This document shows, piece by piece, positions 19,768 through 23,194 of a DNA stretch of 23,194 bases; within the stretch, counting starts at the first letter, position 1, and every line of letters begins with the position of its first letter. The translations under genes and the position numbers were made by a program. Source of the stretch: Vitrella brassicaformis (lineage: Eukaryota; Sar; Vitrellaceae); NCBI GenBank assembly GCA_001179505.1, contig CDMY01000763.1, positions 1 through 23,194 on the forward strand. Direction: 5' to 3'. Below the pieces are notes generated by a model that ran no database searches, was not told the DNA's origin, and was given only the letters and a program-made list of their open reading frames with translations.

Positions 19768-21316
19768 ATGCATCTCGATTCAGCATCATTGTGCGTCATA
19801 TCCGTGGCCCTCCTGCTGCCCCTCCGCACCGCCTCGTACCGCCCTCCGAGTCCCCACTCACTCACGACGTCCTTGACCCGCTCGCCATCTCCCATCAGGA
19901 AGGGCATGCGCAAGCAGAGCGGCAGACCGGCCCTACGAGCGGCGGTTGGGAGATCTGCGGTGGACCTGACCAAGCCACCACCAGCCAGAGTGTCGCTGCC
20001 GATTGCCATCCCCATGCCCAGCAGCGCACCCACTCTCGCCAACGGGGACTCAAGTGGTGGTGCCGCTGGCGGCCTGGTTGACCTGAGGAGGGTGGACTGT
20101 GAGCGGGCGGTGCGGGACCAGATCACGGCTTGCAAGGACGTCCCGTCGTTTGCAGTGTTTGTCGACGAGCGTCTGGACGAGCTGCGACGGGCAAGGTGGT
20201 GGTGTTTTTGTCGTGGAATGAGGTGCTCGACATCCTGTGCTTTGCGCTGCGGAAGAAAACCCTCCCATTCGTCAGATATGGGGGTGAGTGAGTGGACCGA
20301 CCGACCGACTAACAGAGAGAGCGAGACAGAGAGGGATGGCAGGCAGGGGCATGTCTTGTGTGTGCGGTTGGACTGCAGGGAGTACTCGAGCCAAGAGGGA
20401 GGAGTCGCTGAGGGCCTTCCTGCTCAACCCTGACATCCGCGTGCTCGTCTGCAACCTACACGTACACACCAAACCACACCAGACCAGACAGACACCATCA
20501 CGCTCTTGTCCATGTCCCTCTGTCCCTCTGTCTGTCTGTCTGTCTGTCTGTCAGCACGCCGGTCGTGGGCTGACCCTCACGGTGGCCAACCACGTGGTCC
20601 TGCTGGAGCCGCAGCTGAGTGCAGCCGACGAGGAACAGGCCGTTGGCCGCATCTACCGGATGGGCCAGAGGCGCCAATCACACGTCTGGCGCTACTTCAT
20701 CGCCGACACCATCGAAAGACGCATCAAGGACTTCACCAGCACCCCGGCTGCTGCTGCTTCCGGGGGGAATGACGAGCCGACTGGGGGCGATGAAGACGAC
20801 AATGGCGGCATGACGATGACGCGTCGGCGGATGTCTGTGTCCAAGAAGGGCGTGGGGGCCGCCGGGTCCCAGGCGGCACAGAACCCCGCCAGACATCTCA
20901 AGCAACAGGTGTGTATGTTTGCACCAGGAGTGAAGCAGCATAAAGGAAAGAAATATCCCTTGCTGCTCATCTGTGGTGTCTGTCAGTGGTTCACCTACGA
21001 AGACCTTGAGATGCTCTTCGGCCGCAACGACGTCGGACCACTCATGCCACCACCAGAAGAGCTACCATGCTCCTCCTCGTCTTCGTCTGCTGCTGCTGCT
21101 GCGGCAGCTTCTCCTCCATTGCCAGCAGCAGCAGCAGCAGCAGCAAATCCGTTCTCGTCGACGGGCATGCAGGAGGTGGATGGCCGTCGCGTGGTCGGTC
21201 GCGATGAGGAGAGTGAGGAGGAGGGCGACACCCCTCTGCAGCCGGGGGGCTCCGCGGCCCTGTGGGAGCCGGACTGTGAGTATGGAGACGACCTGCTCAT
21301 GATGATGGGCGGCTGA
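19768..21316 (+). CDS. SNF2-family helicase C-terminal lobe only (SHPRH/Rad5-like), 5' frame broken
   Basis: Secure exons: the segment around 20190-20283 (GKVVVFLSWNEVLDIL), 20379-20461, 20555-20908 and 20987-21316; phases agree throughout. They encode the second RecA lobe of an SNF2 ATPase. REESLRAFLLNPDIRVLVCNL, GRGLTLTVANHVVLLEPQ (motif V) and EQAVGRIYRMGQRRQSHVWR (motif VI) resemble SHPRH and Rad5 enzymes. FTYEDLEMLFG matches the usual element after this lobe. The ATP-binding first lobe and any RING finger are absent, and gene 5 begins just upstream. The 5' open frame from ATG 19768, ending SFAVFVDERLDELRRA, is one base out of phase with GKVVVF. Either a small intron (20155-20195 or 20077-20195 fit) or a frameshift explains this. 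The tail has Ser and Ala runs. It may be a truncated duplicate or pseudogene; without lobe 1 it should not hydrolyse ATP. Confidence 0.6.
21087..21145 (+). repeat. CTG array facing CAG array inside the last exon of gene 6
   Basis: (CTG)5C at 21087-21102 and a (CAG)n array at 21123-21145 are complementary and separated by 20 bases. Read in frame, both give alanine runs (GCT/GCG, then GCA codons). The pair can fold into a 16-bp hairpin in DNA or RNA. Confidence 0.8.
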
Positions 21317-21624
21317 CGAAGCGACACATACACACACATGCATGCTTTGATCAGATCGGTGGTTTAAGCCTTCTTTGTATTGTGTTGGTGTCGATTATCT
21401 GTGTGTGTCTATGGTGGCCTCCTTGTCTGTCTGTCTGTCTGTCTATCTTTCGTTCGTGTGTGCCGTGCCGCTGTGCTCTTTATGGGTTATGAGTGGATGG
21501 CTGGGTGTGTGTGCTGTGTGCATTTAGAGGGGAAGGAGTGACTGACACAGGTAGTTGGTTAGTTACTTACAGATAGATGGGTCCGTGTAGTAGTCTAGAC
21601 AGCTACCGCGGGATGGCCCTCTAC

Positions 21625-21662
21625 AGGGAGGGAGGGAGGGAGGGAGGGGAGGGGGGGGGGGG
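21625..21662 (+). repeat. GGGA repeat ending in a G homopolymer
   Basis: Repeated GGGA units run into a stretch of 12 or more G residues. This satisfies a G-quadruplex pattern many times over on the plus strand. Homopolymer length here is prone to sequencing error. Confidence 0.85.
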
Positions 21663-22442
21663 CACAGCACGAGACCATTCAAGAAGGTCACGTCAGGAAG
21701 TCACTATAAGTGCCTGTCAGATAATGATGTGTGTCGTCAGTCAATTTGACGCGCTCTGTGGGTGAGTGAATGCATTCCTTATGTGTGCCAGTCAGTCAGA
21801 GGACGACAGACAGACAGACGTACACATACAGACCCATCATGACATCAATCAACCGACTGGGCAACGACCGGCGATCCATGCCATGCAGCAGCAGCAGCAG
21901 CGTCCAAGCCTGTCACCCACCCATCCCATCCCATCCCACTCTCTCTCTCTCCCCTCAAAGTGACAAGCAAGTAAAAACACAGCCAGGCCACTGGCGGCCA
22001 GGCCAGGTCTGTACAGGTCGGTCGGTCATTACAATGAAGTCAGTGGTTGGTCCATCCATTAGCCCCGCCGCAGCACTCACTAGCACGCCACGCCCTCTCG
22101 CTGGTATGTATACCTACACACGACACGGATGGCCATATGCGATCGATGCGCCCCATCCCTCTATTGCAATCCGTGTGTGCCTCCCCCCCGAGGCGAACGC
22201 GACAGCCAAGCCACGTGACAGCGGGTTGTTCCGTTGTCACGTCTGTCGCACGCCGCCGCGGGAAGCAAGCAGTGACACGTTCTGCGCAGAACCCGTAGCC
22301 TTACACTTCACAAGACCGACCGCTCTTGTCCATGTCCATCTGTCTGCCTGTCTGTCTGTCTGTTTGGGTATGTATGCCGCCGGCTACCATCCATCCATCC
22401 ATGTGGTGAGTGTGCTTGTGGGGGTTGGGCCAGGCGTCATAC

Positions 22443-22684
22443 CCGAGCCGCTCGAGGCCGCACCGCAGCCACTCGTGCAGCATAGGCTGCCCACAGACAC
22501 ACACCAAAAGCACGCACACGAGTCACACACCCTCCCCCACTGCGGGCGTGCAGGCACGAATGTTCGTCTTGCTCATCCGTCTGTCTGCACACAGATATCC
22601 ACCAGGTACCTGCACACACGACACACACACGGAAGTCCCTCCCTCCCTCCCTCCAGTCTCTGCTTCTCTGTCTGCCGTCTTACC
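22443..22684 (-). other. Exon-like islands downstream of gene 7
   Basis: On the minus strand, a segment ending at 22684 before a GTAAGA donor reads SKEIEYG. An AG acceptor opens at 22609 with YLVDIC, keeping phase (TG plus G gives Trp). Another acceptor at 22486 opens PMLHEWLRCGLERLG, ending at 22443 before GTATGA. These could be 3' exons of an alternative gene 7 transcript, joined for example by a donor in the ATGAGGTTG stretch near 22770, or parts of a separate gene. Splice sites and non-repetitive composition are the only support. Confidence 0.25.
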
Positions 22685-22711
22685 ATCCGTACTCGATTTC
22701 CTTGCTCCTCG

Positions 22712-23194
22712 TCAATCGGTGACGGTGCGGCTCAGCCCCAAACTCTCCCTGTAGTCCTCCACCTTCAACCTCATCTTCTCTTCGTACTCCTCGATCTCCC
22801 TCTTGTTCTTCTTCTCGAGATACCTAACCCTCGCTGAAACGGTCAGCCAGATCGCGGTAGACGTGACGGCGACCCACACGACGAACACGCGAAAGTCATC
22901 GAGGCCGAACCACTTAAACAGCGAGTCGACGGCGTCGATGGCGGTATCGGGAGGCGTTGGCGTGCGCCTATCCTGGGACTCCCGCATTTGCTGCAGCTGC
23001 TCCTCGAGTGCCTTGATGCGTTCATTGGCCGTCCGAGCGTCCTCTTGTGAGCGGCGAAAGTCGTCCATGGCCTTCTGGAGCTCCTCGGTAGGCGGAGCCT
23101 TATGGCTGGTGCTCACATGACGGCGAAGGGACAGCACAGAGGTGGGCGGTGGCTCGAAGATACGCCCTGGCCGGACGACACGGAGGAAGCGGAA
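22712..23194 (-). CDS. Coiled-coil single-span membrane protein, 3' part
   Basis: The frame is open from the window edge (23194) to TGA at 22712-22714, giving 160 residues; the 5' end is outside the window. The visible N-terminus is rich in Arg, Ser and hydrophobics with few acids (FRFLRVVRPG, LSLRRHVSTSH), compatible with a mitochondrial presequence if the start is near. A coiled coil follows (about residues 35-75, FRRSQEDARTANERIKALEE). A Pro/Thr linker leads to one hydrophobic segment (about 101-119, FRVFVVWVAVTSTAIWLTV), then a second charged helix (KKNKREIEEYEEKMRLKVED). This is a common layout for organelle inner-membrane adaptor proteins, but I do not recognise the family. The C-terminal ten residues are uncertain because a frame-shifting splice into downstream islands is possible. 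Confidence 0.6.
   Translation of the reverse strand, partial: FRFLRVVRPGRIFEPPPTSVLSLRRHVSTSHKAPPTEELQKAMDDFRRSQEDARTANERIKALEEQLQQMRESQDRRTPTPPDTAIDAVDSLFKWFGLDDFRVFVVWVAVTSTAIWLTVSARVRYLEKKNKREIEEYEEKMRLKVEDYRESLGLSRTVTD

Larger units (their letters stand above)
21317..22711. other. Convergent intergenic region, repeat-rich
   Basis: It lies between the gene 6 stop (plus) and the gene 7 stop (minus). It holds CTGT repeats (21424-21443), the G-rich tract at 21625-21662, (CAG)5 near 21886-21901, ATCC repeats (22387-22401) and CCCT repeats (22638-22654). A long open frame at 21770-22837 on the plus strand is a translation of repeats and of gene 7 antisense. Some non-repetitive islands at 22443-22684 look exon-like on the minus strand and are listed separately. 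Confidence 0.55.

Noticed and set aside
19710-20135. 141-codon minus-strand open frame opposite the 5' part of gene 6
   Set aside because: No recognisable motif, no supporting splice partners, and it overlaps the proposed bidirectional promoter. The plus-strand frame leads toward the SNF2 lobe.
21770-22837. 355-codon open frame on the plus strand, the longest in the window
   Set aside because: Its translation is mostly simple repeats (HTHTH, SVCLSVCLG, HPSIH) and its end is antisense to the coiled coil of gene 7. No family pattern is visible.

Overview
The window looks like nuclear DNA from a GC-rich protist with intron-dense genes. Most coding sequence is cut into short exons (several of 25-80 bases) by GT-AG introns of mostly 57-210 bases. 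Introns and intergenic DNA are full of CA/GT, CTGT/GACA, ATGG, CAGCC and GGGA simple repeats. There is no sign of operons, Shine-Dalgarno sites or bacterial genes. Gene style and content (a starch/glycogen-binding module joined to a PPTC7-type phosphatase) fit an alveolate; a chromerid such as Vitrella is my best guess. That is inference, not a database result.

Layout: (1) 1-1284, plus strand, 3' part of a PH-domain gene. (2) 1642-5848, minus strand, a 19-exon gene for an LRR plus coiled-coil protein of 943 aa. (3) 6067-7316, plus strand, an unrecognised proline-rich protein with a twice-used DPSGYxGLD motif, divergent from gene 2 over a 218-base promoter. (4) 7681-9126, plus strand, a four-exon MYND zinc-finger protein of 388 aa. 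(5) 9127-13824, a 4.7 kb gene-free stretch of simple repeats, palindromes and one tandem duplication, between the convergent 3' ends of genes 4 and 5. (6) 13825-19523, minus strand, a 24-exon gene for a 1022-aa protein joining an AMPK-beta-like CBM48 glycan-binding domain to a complete PPTC7/Azr1-type PP2C phosphatase. (7) 19768-21316, plus strand, the second helicase lobe only of an SNF2 (SHPRH/Rad5-like) ATPase, with a break in its 5' reading frame. (8) 21317-22711, repeat-rich DNA with a few exon-like islands. (9) 22712-23194, minus strand, the 3' part of a gene for a coiled-coil, single-membrane-span protein.

Exon models were built by hand from splice sites, reading phase and protein-family patterns. 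For genes 2, 4 and 5 every junction keeps frame and the summed exon lengths divide by three, so these models are strong. Genes 1, 3, 6 and 7 each carry a doubtful junction or end, flagged in their entries.

The most interesting item is the CBM48-PP2C fusion. It would bring a Ser/Thr phosphatase to storage polysaccharide, as laforin and plant SEX4 do with an unrelated phosphatase fold. The genes do not otherwise form an obvious pathway; the arrangement looks like ordinary eukaryotic gene order.
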